DNA from: Flavobacteria bacterium BAL38
GTDB taxonomy: Bacteria > Bacteroidota > Bacteroidia > Flavobacteriales > Flavobacteriaceae
Direction of reading: 5' to 3'
Length of the DNA: 64,000 nucleotides
Assembly: GCA_000169355.1 (NCBI GenBank)
Contig: AAXX01000006.1
Coordinates: 1 to 64,000, forward strand
Shown: positions 25,171 through 32,755 of the stretch, piece by piece
Layout of the letters: each line of letters begins with the position of its first letter
Position numbering within the stretch: the stretch's first letter is position 1
Made by a program: the position numbers and the translations under genes
The notes under the pieces: generated by a model
The model's input: only the letters and a program-made list of their open reading frames with translations
What the model was told of the DNA's origin: nothing
Databases searched by the model: none

Positions 25171-25779
25171 ATGACCATCGAGCAACGTGTTGTTTTGGTA
25201 GAAGAATTATTTCATAAATTAGATATAGAAATATCTGAATTCCAATCACAAACCAAGTTAAGTTGTGTTTCTGGTTGTGGAAAATGCTGTAATCATCCCG
25301 AACTTGACGCTTCTCCTTTAGAGTTTTTACCATGGGCATTTCATCTTTTTTTAAATGGTGAAGCAGAAAAAGTTTTGTTAACACTAAACAAATCAACTGA
25401 AAATCGTTGCTATATTTATAATCCGCTTTCATTGTTGGATAAAAATAAAGGAAATTGTAGCAATTATCAATATCGTGGTTTAATTTGTCGCCTTTTCGGA
25501 TTTGGTGCCAACACTGATAAATATGGTCAATTGCGATTAGCTACATGTAAAATCATAAAGGAAGGACAAACAGAGAAATACAATAAATCAACCGAATTAA
25601 TCAATAAAGGTATACCTGTTCCTATCTTTACAGATTACTACATGAATTTATCCCAAATCGATTTTCAATTGGGAAATGTAATTGTTCCAATAAATAATGC
25701 ACTCAAATTAGCGATTGAAGAAGTATTGCAATATTACGCCTATCGACCAATGCCAAACGGACATTTTAATTGTGCCTAG
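25171..25779 (+). CDS. YkgJ-type cysteine-cluster protein, copy 2
   Basis: 202 residues, a paralogue of the preceding gene throughout (shared DASPLEFLPWAFH, GNCS-YQYRGLICRLFGFG, EEVLQYYAYRP). The metal motif is CVSGCGKCC (Cys32, 36, 39, 40). Divergence in the middle and in residues between shared blocks shows that the duplication is not recent. Its TAG stop overlaps the stop of the convergent NUDIX gene by the shared bases CTAG (25776-25779). Confidence 0.82.
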   Translation: MTIEQRVVLVEELFHKLDIEISEFQSQTKLSCVSGCGKCCNHPELDASPLEFLPWAFHLFLNGEAEKVLLTLNKSTENRCYIYNPLSLLDKNKGNCSNYQYRGLICRLFGFGANTDKYGQLRLATCKIIKEGQTEKYNKSTELINKGIPVPIFTDYYMNLSQIDFQLGNVIVPINNALKLAIEEVLQYYAYRPMPNGHFNCA

Positions 25780-26288
25780 TAAAGATATTTCTCACCTATT
25801 ACTTTTCGAATCGAAAAAAAACCTATTTGATTCAAATCAATTTCATTACGTTTTACCCAAATCAATTCCTGAATTTCGTCTTCAGCTTCAACACTAATAA
25901 CATCTGAAGTTAATTTACATTCGTAAAAAATATCCATTGTTCTGTAGGGAACATTTTTGTATAAATAATTATTGGGAGACGTAGTGATATATTTTAAATC
26001 GCTAGTTGAAATTTCTAATCCTAATTCTTCTTTGATTTCTCTACAAGCCGCTTCTTCAGCCGTTTCATTCGGATCTATGAATCCACCCGGTAAATCCCAT
26101 TTTCCTTTGTCTGGATCTATATTTCTTACTGTAAACAATACTTTGTCTTCAAATGTAAAAACAATCGCTACAGCAGCCGCTATGTTATGATAATAGGTAA
26201 AACCACAATCATCACACAAAAACCTACGGTTATCAGGAAACGAAAAATGTGTAGAAGCACAACTTGGACAGAATTTGAAAAATGACAT
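25776..26288 (-). CDS. NUDIX hydrolase with N-terminal zinc ribbon
   Basis: 170 residues. Two CxxC pairs (Cys7/10 and Cys25/28: FCPSC and FLCDDC) form a zinc ribbon as in NudC-like proteins. The Nudix box GGFIDPNETAEEAACREIKE continues as ELGL (Gly69, Glu75, Arg83, Glu84, Glu87, Glu88) and is complete, so it hydrolyses a nucleoside-diphosphate-linked substrate using Mg or Mn. The substrate (for example NADH, ADP-ribose or an oxidised nucleotide) cannot be read from the sequence. It converges with, and overlaps by 4 bases, the second YkgJ gene. Confidence 0.88.
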   Translation of the reverse strand: MSFFKFCPSCASTHFSFPDNRRFLCDDCGFTYYHNIAAAVAIVFTFEDKVLFTVRNIDPDKGKWDLPGGFIDPNETAEEAACREIKEELGLEISTSDLKYITTSPNNYLYKNVPYRTMDIFYECKLTSDVISVEAEDEIQELIWVKRNEIDLNQIGFFSIRKVIGEKYLY

Positions 26289-26290
26289 TT

Positions 26291-26332
26291 ATTAGTGATT
26301 AGTGATTAGTGATTAGTGATTAGTGATTAGTG
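26291..26332. repeat. heptamer tandem repeat, attagtg x 6
   Basis: Six perfect tandem copies of the 7-mer attagtg (42 bases), just upstream of the NUDIX start on the minus strand and about 60 bases upstream of the glycosyltransferase ATG. A degraded relative occurs near 31819 (agtgattagtaattagt). Confidence 0.95.
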
Positions 26333-26340
26333 CAAATTTA

Positions 26341-26375
26341 CTTTTTACTTTTTACTTTTTACTTTTTACTTTTCT
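26341..26375. repeat. second heptamer tandem repeat, cttttta x 4 plus a degraded copy
   Basis: Four perfect tandem copies of the 7-mer cttttta (26341-26368) and a fifth altered copy (26369-26375), 8 bases after the attagtg array. Both arrays have a 7-base period. Confidence 0.95.
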
Positions 26376-26394
26376 TTATAACTATATTTGTCAC

Positions 26395-27609
26395 ATGAAG
26401 CATTTAGTTATCATAGGAGCCGTTTGGCCCGAACCTAATTCAACAGCAGCTGGAAGCAGAATGTTGCAACTCATTTCGTTGTTTCAAAAACAAAGTTATG
26501 AAATTACGTTTTTATGTTCGGCTTCAAAATCAGATTTTTCGTTTGATTTGAATCAGATTTCGGTTAAAACCAAAGCCATTCAACTAAATGATAGTAGTTT
26601 TGATTCTGAAATTACTGAGTTAAATCCGAATGTCGTACTATTTGACCGTTTTATGATGGAAGAACAATACGGTTGGCGTGTGATTGAAAATTGCCCGAAT
26701 GCTTTACGAATTTTAGACACTGAAGATTTACATTTTTTACGAAAAGCCAGAGAAATGGCATTCAAACAGCATCGGGAATTGGTTTTTGAAGATTATATTT
26801 CGGATGTTTTTAAGCGCGAAATGGCTTCGATTTATAGATGCGATTTGACCTTATTGATTTCGGAATACGAAATGCAATTGGCTACCGAAACCTTCAAAAT
26901 TGATGCTTCCCTTTTGTATTACTTATCTTTTTTATCGGAAGAAATTAATACAGCTATTCCAAAATTTGAAGAACGAAAACATTTTGTAAGTATTGGCAAC
27001 TTTTTACACGAACCCAATTGGCAAACCGTTTTACAATTAAAACAACTTTGGAAAGCCGTTAAAAAACAACTTCCCGAAGCAGAACTTCATGTTTATGGCG
27101 CTTATGTTTCGGAAAAAGCAAAGCAATTGCACAACGAAAAAGAAGGTTTTTTAATTAAAGGAAGAGCCGAAAGTGTTGTTAATGTATATTCGAAAGCAAA
27201 AGTGTTATTAGCACCAATTCCATACGGTGCAGGTTTAAAAGGAAAATTATTTGAAGCCATGCAATTGGGATTACCTTCAATAACTACCAAAGTGGGAGCC
27301 GAAGCAATGAACGGGAATTTAGATTGGAACGGATTTATTTCAGAAAATGAAAATGATTTTGTAGAAAAAGCAATCGAATTGTATACTAATAAATCACTTT
27401 GGGAAACCGCTCAAAAAAATGGTTATGAAATCATTGAAAAACGTTTCAAGAAAGAATTATTTGCAATTGATTTTATGAATAGAATTGAAGAACTTCAACA
27501 GAATTTAAAAACGAATAGAAATCAAAATTTCTTGGGACAAATTTTGCAACATCAAAGTTTACAAAGCACTAAATATATGAGCAAGTGGATTGAAGCGAAG
27601 AATAGTTGA
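26395..27609 (+). CDS. glycosyltransferase, GT4/GT1-like
   Basis: 404 residues from the ATG at 26395; an in-frame ATG at 26323 lies in the heptamer repeats and would add a low-complexity Phe/Leu stretch, so it is rejected. GAVWPEPNSTAAGSRMLQLI at the start is typical of a bacterial GT-B enzyme, and the C-terminal half holds the sugar-nucleotide region (IKGRAESVVNVYSKAKVLLA, PYGAGLKGKLFEAMQLGLPS, IEKRF). Expected role: adding a sugar to a cell-surface polysaccharide or lipid in the cytoplasm. Donor and acceptor are unknown. A TATATTTG box at 26383-26390 is only 4 bases before the ATG; see findings. Confidence 0.85.
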   Translation: MKHLVIIGAVWPEPNSTAAGSRMLQLISLFQKQSYEITFLCSASKSDFSFDLNQISVKTKAIQLNDSSFDSEITELNPNVVLFDRFMMEEQYGWRVIENCPNALRILDTEDLHFLRKAREMAFKQHRELVFEDYISDVFKREMASIYRCDLTLLISEYEMQLATETFKIDASLLYYLSFLSEEINTAIPKFEERKHFVSIGNFLHEPNWQTVLQLKQLWKAVKKQLPEAELHVYGAYVSEKAKQLHNEKEGFLIKGRAESVVNVYSKAKVLLAPIPYGAGLKGKLFEAMQLGLPSITTKVGAEAMNGNLDWNGFISENENDFVEKAIELYTNKSLWETAQKNGYEIIEKRFKKELFAIDFMNRIEELQQNLKTNRNQNFLGQILQHQSLQSTKYMSKWIEAKNS

Positions 27610-27660
27610 CAGTCTCAGTTTTCAGTCACAGCATATCACTGAACACTGAGACTGTGACTG
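27609..27660. terminator. long hairpin between two convergent genes
   Basis: acagtctcagttttcagt (27609-27626) and actgaacactgagactgt (27638-27655) form an 18-bp stem with one mismatch and an 11-base loop. A second, mutually exclusive stem joins cagtcacag (27623-27631) to ctgtgactg (27652-27660). It lies between the glycosyltransferase stop and the miaE stop and lacks a strong T tract, so it may end transcripts weakly or be a repeat. Confidence 0.55.
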
Positions 27661-27667
27661 CAAACTT

Positions 27668-28249
27668 TTACCCGTGTATCGTCTCTGATTTTCCGTAGCT
27701 TTCAATCACTTTTGCTTCAAATTCTAACCATTCTTCCCAACGCTTTTTAACGTCGTAACCTTCTTCGGCTAATTCGTGAGCAAATTGCAAGAAAGAAGTA
27801 TAATGATTGGCTTCCGAAATCATTAATTCTCTATAAAAAACAGCTAATTCTTCGTCTTGGATATTATCTGAAAGTACTTTGAATCGTTCACAACTTCTGG
27901 CTTCAATCATAGCGGCAAATAACATGCGCTCTACAATTAAATGCTTGCGATTTCCGGGTTTCATGAATTTGAATAAATCGTTTACATAACTGTCTTTTCG
28001 TTCGCGACCTAACACCCAACCACGTGCTTTTATGATTTCATGCACTTGCTCAAAATGATCCATTTCTTCTTTTGCAATTTTTGTTAATTCTGTTGTTACT
28101 TCAGTAAATTCGGGCAACATATTAATTAACATAATCGCATTAGAGGAAGCTTTCAATTCGCACCACGCATGATCCGTTAGAATTTCTTCTAAATTTCCTT
28201 CAGCAATATTGGCCCATCTTGGGTCGGTTGGTAGTTTTAAACGAAACAT
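27668..28249 (-). CDS. miaE: tRNA-(ms2io6A)37 hydroxylase MiaE
   Basis: 193 residues of the MiaE ferritin-like diiron family, which hydroxylates the isopentenyl side chain of ms2i6A37 in tRNA using oxygen. Expected iron ligands are in place: Glu31, EEMDHFEQVH (Glu62, His65), IEARSCERF (Glu116) and SEANHYTSF (Glu146, His149), giving two ExxH pairs. Length agrees with the family. It needs ms2i6A made by MiaA and MiaB, which are not in this window. Single gene, convergent with the glycosyltransferase gene. Confidence 0.9.
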   Translation of the reverse strand: MFRLKLPTDPRWANIAEGNLEEILTDHAWCELKASSNAIMLINMLPEFTEVTTELTKIAKEEMDHFEQVHEIIKARGWVLGRERKDSYVNDLFKFMKPGNRKHLIVERMLFAAMIEARSCERFKVLSDNIQDEELAVFYRELMISEANHYTSFLQFAHELAEEGYDVKKRWEEWLEFEAKVIESYGKSETIHG

Positions 28250-28697
28250 TTGATAAATGATTTAGTTGTGCAAATTTAGGAAATAATACTTTTAAACGGA
28301 TAATAAGTTTAAGGGCAAGTTCAAATTCAAAAATCAAGTACAAAAAGAGATGCTGAAATTAAAGATTCAACGTAATTAAACGAGTTCAGGATAACAAACG
28401 TTAAAGATAGTCTAATGTAAACTACGAAAAGTGAAACGTCCGAAGTTTCGGTCCGAAGCTTCGGACTCTGTATAACTCTCTCAAAACAATCCTTATCAAA
28501 AAACGCTCGGTGTATCTCTGTGTAAATTTTTCATTAGCCTTCGACTTCGCTCAGGGTGACAATCAAGTCAATACATTTCCAAAGATTTCTAAGCATTTAA
28601 ATTTTAAAAATAATTTAAATTTCTAAAATCTGTGTTCCTAAAAATCCGTCACCATCAGCGCTCCGCCTAGGCGGACCCGTATCATCCGCGTGCCATC
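28250..28697. other. repeat-rich intergenic region without a gene
   Basis: 448 bases with no convincing open frame. It contains several repeat fragments: agggcaagttcaaattcaa (28313-28331, also near 36442), gtgaaacgtccgaa and palindrome gtccgaagcttcggac (28431-28466, also 7117-7138), an 'acatag'-type remnant (28509-28524), cttcgacttcgctcagggtg (28539-28558, also in purL), aatctgtgttcc (28627-28638, also 22077) and a 14-bp palindrome tccgcctaggcgga (28662-28675). It appears to be a collection point for dispersed repeats. Confidence 0.7.
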
Positions 28698-29741
28698 CTA
28701 AATTCCTAAACTAGAAATATCCCAATTCTTAGCAGTATTATACTGAATATGTCCGTTTTCAATTTCCAAAGGGCAATCGAAGTTATTAGTATACAAACCA
28801 CCTGTTCCTAAGCCTTGTGGCATAGAATTATTTAAAGTAAAAGTAAATTGCGTAATTGCATTCAAACCGATATTACTTTCTAATGCAGAAGTAATCCACC
28901 AACCGATATGTAAACTTTCGGCAATAGAAATCCATTCTAAAGTTCCTTTGAAACCTCCGACTAAACTTGGTTTCAAAATAATATATTGTGGTTGAATTTC
29001 TTCAAGTAGTTTTCGTTTCTTTTCTATTCCAAAAACACCAATTAATTCTTCATCTAGTGCAATTGGAAATGGCGTTTTTAGACAAAGTGATTTCATTTCT
29101 TGAATTTGATTCGCTTTAATAGGTTGCTCAATACTATGCAATTCAAATTCAAATAATTGATTTAATTTATCTAAAGCATTATTTAACTCAAAAGCTCCAT
29201 TGGCATCAACCCGAATTTCGATAGTTTTTTTATCAAAATTTTGACGGATAAATCGCAATAAACCCAATTCTTTTTCAAAATCAATAGCTCCAATTTTAAG
29301 TTTTATACACGAAAATCCTTGTGCTAATTTTTCTTCGATTTGGGTTTTCATGAAAGACTCCTCACCCATCCAAACCAAACCATTTATCAACATATTTTTT
29401 TTGCCATTCGTAAATTCCGAAGGAAATAAATCGAACAAAGTTTTAGATTGCATCGACAAAAACGCCATTTCCACTCCAAATTGAATCGAAGGAAATTCCA
29501 TTAATTCATCCCACAATGTATCTTTTCCTAAATGAATATTTTGGCAAACCCATTGTAATTTTTCCTCATAATCTGGTCGGTCATCTATTGAAAGTGATCG
29601 TAAAATCCCACACTCACCTATTCCCGTTTTTCCGTTTTCTTCTAAAAGTATAAACCAAGTTTCTTTCTCGGTCATTACTCCTCTCGAAGTGCCGCTTGGT
29701 CGTTTAAAATTTAGTGTATATTTTTTGTAGGTTGATTGCAA
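28698..29741 (-). CDS. menC: o-succinylbenzoate synthase
   Basis: 347 residues of the enolase superfamily. It dehydrates SHCHC to o-succinylbenzoate in menaquinone synthesis. The catalytic framework is complete: CIKLKIG (KxK), RVDANGAF (metal Asp), SIEQPI (metal Glu), ALDEEL (metal Asp) and IILKPSLVGG (second catalytic Lys). The start is TTG (first base 29741): the N-terminal strand region TLNFKRPSGTSRG before the first in-frame ATG is conserved in this family, and only six codons separate the TTG from an in-frame stop upstream. It lies 53 bases after the TPR protein gene, in a minus-strand group with menA and menB. Confidence 0.88.
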   Translation of the reverse strand: MQSTYKKYTLNFKRPSGTSRGVMTEKETWFILLEENGKTGIGECGILRSLSIDDRPDYEEKLQWVCQNIHLGKDTLWDELMEFPSIQFGVEMAFLSMQSKTLFDLFPSEFTNGKKNMLINGLVWMGEESFMKTQIEEKLAQGFSCIKLKIGAIDFEKELGLLRFIRQNFDKKTIEIRVDANGAFELNNALDKLNQLFEFELHSIEQPIKANQIQEMKSLCLKTPFPIALDEELIGVFGIEKKRKLLEEIQPQYIILKPSLVGGFKGTLEWISIAESLHIGWWITSALESNIGLNAITQFTFTLNNSMPQGLGTGGLYTNNFDCPLEIENGHIQYNTAKNWDISSLGI

Positions 29742-29794
29742 AATAAGGTTAAAAGTTTAAAAGGTTACTAGTTTAAAAGCCTAGACCTAAATTG

Positions 29795-30988
29795 TTAATC
29801 TAAAATTCTCAAAATTTTATTGAAATTATCTGTTGGTAGTCCGACTTGTTTCATATTATCAAAATCTTGTTTTGTTGCTTTTACCCAACTTGTATTTACA
29901 TCGATATTTTGATCTTTATATTTTTTATGAATGTCTTTTGCTTCAGATACCCTATCTGTTACCAAATACACATGAGCCAAATGCAACTGAAACTTTATTT
30001 CATTTTTGTTCATCGAAATTGCCTTTAAAATATAATCTTCAGCTTTTTGATATTGTTTTGTTCTTAAATACAAAGCACCTAATAAATCAAATTCGTTTTC
30101 CTTGCCTAATTTCCTTTCGGTAATTAAATAATGTAATTGCTTAATTGCCTCTTCAGGTTTTGTTAATGAAAGTCTTCTTATATGAACATTATAATCTTGT
30201 AAATAGTCATTTATTTTACCTGATTTCAACAAGCTTTCATCTGAAATAGATGCAATCATTTTCGTTTTTTCAACAGGTAATAATTGCTTGAACTCACTGT
30301 ACTTATATTTAGTTGTTACCAAATCGATAAATGTAGCTAAAAAAGCAGCTTTATAATTTAGTAATTTACCAACATCTGATTTTTCAGCAAGCACTAAAAC
30401 TTCATTTTTAGTTTCTTTTGTCCAACCTCTGCTTGCTTTATAATCGACCCATGGCACCACTTCTAAAACAATTTTTTGATTCATAACCCAGTTCTGGCTT
30501 TCGAATCCGAACCATAAATTAGGTAAATTGGTTAAGCATAAAGAAGAAGATGAAATCAACTTGGCGTCTTTGTTTACTTTTTCTTTTTGTTCCCAACAGG
30601 CTCTATCTGTTTTTCCTTCTTTCAAAAATAAATTAGCTGAATTTTGTTCCTGAAACAAAGCAAATGTACATTTGTCATCACCCGAAATTGCGGATGTTAA
30701 ATGAATTGCTCCAGCTGTTCCTTGACTAATTCCGGTTGGATCTGGAATGGCTTTTAATACCGAAACCAAACTTGAAGTTAACTTTTGATTTTCATCTAAA
30801 ACGGTTATTCGGTATACGAATTCAGTGGTTCCAATAGGTAAATCTTCTGCTTTAATTATAGCTCTTTTACCAGCCGAAAGTGAAATTTCTTTTGTTGTAG
30901 CACGCTCTTTATCCCAAAAACCATCTTTTTGAGAAAAACTCGATACTGAAATTAATATTGCGGATAGTAGATATAAAAGTTTGTTCAT
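29795..30988 (-). CDS. secreted TPR-containing protein, function unknown
   Basis: 397 residues from the ATG with first base 30988, which opens a signal peptide (MNKLLYLLSAILISVSSFSQ). An ATG 21 bases upstream would add MCLKKNK and is unlikely. The central part has no recognised motif (a LPIGTTEFVYRITVLDENQ beta segment, then a helical region); residues from about 310 carry tetratricopeptide repeats (LGALYLRTKQYQKAEDYILK, HLAHVYLVTDRVSEAKDIHK). Possibly a periplasmic protein-binding protein. It sits between menC and the metallohydrolase gene, but no link to menaquinone is visible. Confidence 0.75.
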   Translation of the reverse strand: MNKLLYLLSAILISVSSFSQKDGFWDKERATTKEISLSAGKRAIIKAEDLPIGTTEFVYRITVLDENQKLTSSLVSVLKAIPDPTGISQGTAGAIHLTSAISGDDKCTFALFQEQNSANLFLKEGKTDRACWEQKEKVNKDAKLISSSSLCLTNLPNLWFGFESQNWVMNQKIVLEVVPWVDYKASRGWTKETKNEVLVLAEKSDVGKLLNYKAAFLATFIDLVTTKYKYSEFKQLLPVEKTKMIASISDESLLKSGKINDYLQDYNVHIRRLSLTKPEEAIKQLHYLITERKLGKENEFDLLGALYLRTKQYQKAEDYILKAISMNKNEIKFQLHLAHVYLVTDRVSEAKDIHKKYKDQNIDVNTSWVKATKQDFDNMKQVGLPTDNFNKILRILD

Positions 30989-31000
30989 TTTATTTTTTTT

Positions 31001-31100
31001 TAAACACATAGCATCATAGCATTGCAGTGTGTTTAGTTGTGACGTTTCACTTTACATAGAAAACATAATTTAATATACTATGTGCCTATTGTGTTTAGTA
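31001..31100. repeat. 'acatag' intergenic repeat between the TPR gene and the metallohydrolase gene
   Basis: aaacacatagcatcatagc (31002-31020) and actatgtgcctattgtgttt (31079-31098) are inverted arms around gacgtttcactttacataga (31039-31058), close to the arrangement at 7079-7220 (aaacacatag, gacgtttcacttaacata, ctatgtgactatgtgttt). Confidence 0.65.
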
Positions 31101-31123
31101 ACCATTCAATTTTTGTACCAAAA

Positions 31124-31801
31124 CTACAATTCGATACTTTCACCAATTTCTAATAACATCAAATCTTTTCCTTTGTTGAAAAATTTGCGTTTGGCTTCTT
31201 CATGATTGATTTCGATATAACCAAATGTATCAAAATGATAACCCAACACTTTATCGCATTGTACAAAATCAGAAGCGATAATAGCGTCTTCTACGTCCAT
31301 AGTAAAGTTACTACCGATAGGCAAAATTGCTAAATCTAGTTTAGTTCGCATTGGAATTAATTTCATATCCATTGTTAAAGCGGTGTCGCCAGCAATGTAG
31401 ATATTTTTGTGTTCGCCTTCAATAACAAATCCACCTGGTTGTCCTCCGTAGCTTCCGTCAGGAAAAGAAGACGTGTGAATAGCGTTTACATATTTTACCG
31501 TTCCGAATTCAAAATCCCAACTTCCGCCGTGATTCATTGGATGATAATTAAAGCCTTTATTTCCGAAGTGTGATGCAATTTCGTAGTTAGAAACTATAAC
31601 CGCTTCCGTACGTTTTGCAATGGCTTCTACATCTAAAATATGATCTTGATGGGCGTGTGTTAGCAATATAAAATCGGCTTCCAACGTATTGATATCGACA
31701 TGAGAAGCCTTTGGATTTCCTGAAATAAATGGGTCAACTAAAATGTGAACCTCGTTAACTTCAATCCCAATACAAGCGTGTCCGTAGAATGTGATTTTCA
31801 T
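31124..31801 (-). CDS. UPF0173-type metal-dependent hydrolase (UlaG-like)
   Basis: 225 residues of the metallo-beta-lactamase fold. The binuclear metal motif LTHAHQDHILD (HxHxDH) is intact, with YHPMNHGGSWDFEF, AGDTALTMDMKLI (third metal-site Asp) and GYHFDTFGYI as later blocks. The family is usually annotated as metal-dependent hydrolase of unknown substrate. It lies 32 bases downstream of menA on the same strand and is likely co-transcribed, but there is no evidence of a role in menaquinone synthesis. Confidence 0.88.
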   Translation of the reverse strand: MKITFYGHACIGIEVNEVHILVDPFISGNPKASHVDINTLEADFILLTHAHQDHILDVEAIAKRTEAVIVSNYEIASHFGNKGFNYHPMNHGGSWDFEFGTVKYVNAIHTSSFPDGSYGGQPGGFVIEGEHKNIYIAGDTALTMDMKLIPMRTKLDLAILPIGSNFTMDVEDAIIASDFVQCDKVLGYHFDTFGYIEINHEEAKRKFFNKGKDLMLLEIGESIEL

Positions 31802-31833
31802 AGTTTTTTATTTTAGTGAAAAGTGATTAGTAA

Positions 31834-32730
31834 TTAGTTTAAAAAGGCTAAAGTTAACCAAAATAAGATACTTAATGCGAATGTACTTAAGGCAACTTTT
31901 TTAAGCTCTGGGTCGAAGTCTTCATATTTTTCAGATTTATTAACTTTTCCCATATGAGCAATTATTGGAATATTAACAATTAAAATTGGAATTAATGAGA
32001 ATTTTAAAATAATTGAAAAAATCATAAAAGATAACAATCCAATTACTAAGATAATTTGATGATAATTTTTTGCCCAATTTAAACCCATTTTCACCACCAA
32101 CGTATTCTTTCCAGCAATTTTATCATTTTCAATGTCGCGCATATTATTCAAATTTAAAACGGCTACACTTAATAATCCAATAGCTGTTGCAGGTAGAAAC
32201 AACTTCCAATCGATAAAATGGGTAAACAAAAAGTTAGACCCCACAACTGAAACTAATCCGAAAAAAATAAACACAAACAAATCGCCAAAACCACTATAGC
32301 CGTAAGCACTTTTTCCTACAGTGTATTTGATAGCTGCTCCGATAGAACCAATACCTAACAAGATGAAAATTAAACTTAATGCAAAATTTTCCTTTCCAAA
32401 TGCGATGTAAATCAGTAATAAAGCAATAGTGAACGTTAAAACTGAAGTAATAATTACGGCTTTTTTCATTTGATTAGCTGTAATTACTCCGGCTGCCACT
32501 AAACGTTTTTCACCAATTCTATTGTCATCAGTTCCTTTAACGCCATCTCCGTAATCGTTGGCATAATTGGATAATACTTGTAATCCTAAGGTAGTTAATA
32601 ACGCCAAAATAACAATTCTCCAATCAGAAAATCCTTGATGATAAGCATAGGCACTTCCAACAATAATTCCAGAAATGGAAAGAGGCAATGTTCGTAATCG
32701 TGCGGCTTGAATCCAGTGTTTTATGTTCAT
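31834..32730 (-). CDS. menA: 1,4-dihydroxy-2-naphthoate octaprenyltransferase
   Basis: 298 residues of the UbiA prenyltransferase family with about eight or nine membrane spans. It joins DHNA to a polyprenyl chain and removes the carboxyl group, giving demethylmenaquinone in the inner membrane. The two Asp-rich motifs are NYANDYGDGVKGTDD (first, about 57-71) and NMRDIENDKIAGKNT (second, about 197-211), both complete and typical of MenA. The gene follows the PH-domain gene pair after 25 bases and precedes the metallohydrolase, so it belongs to a multi-gene minus-strand unit. Confidence 0.93.
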   Translation of the reverse strand: MNIKHWIQAARLRTLPLSISGIIVGSAYAYHQGFSDWRIVILALLTTLGLQVLSNYANDYGDGVKGTDDNRIGEKRLVAAGVITANQMKKAVIITSVLTFTIALLLIYIAFGKENFALSLIFILLGIGSIGAAIKYTVGKSAYGYSGFGDLFVFIFFGLVSVVGSNFLFTHFIDWKLFLPATAIGLLSVAVLNLNNMRDIENDKIAGKNTLVVKMGLNWAKNYHQIILVIGLLSFMIFSIILKFSLIPILIVNIPIIAHMGKVNKSEKYEDFDPELKKVALSTFALSILFWLTLAFLN

Positions 32731-32755
32731 TTATTCTTTTATTTAATTTTAACTT

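Noticed and set aside
26291..26375. CRISPR or operator array at the heptamer repeats
   Set aside because: Period is 7 bases without spacers; it is a simple tandem repeat.
26323..26394. N-terminal extension of the glycosyltransferase
   Set aside because: It would be encoded by the heptamer repeats (Phe/Leu-rich low complexity), and the family's conserved start is at 26395.
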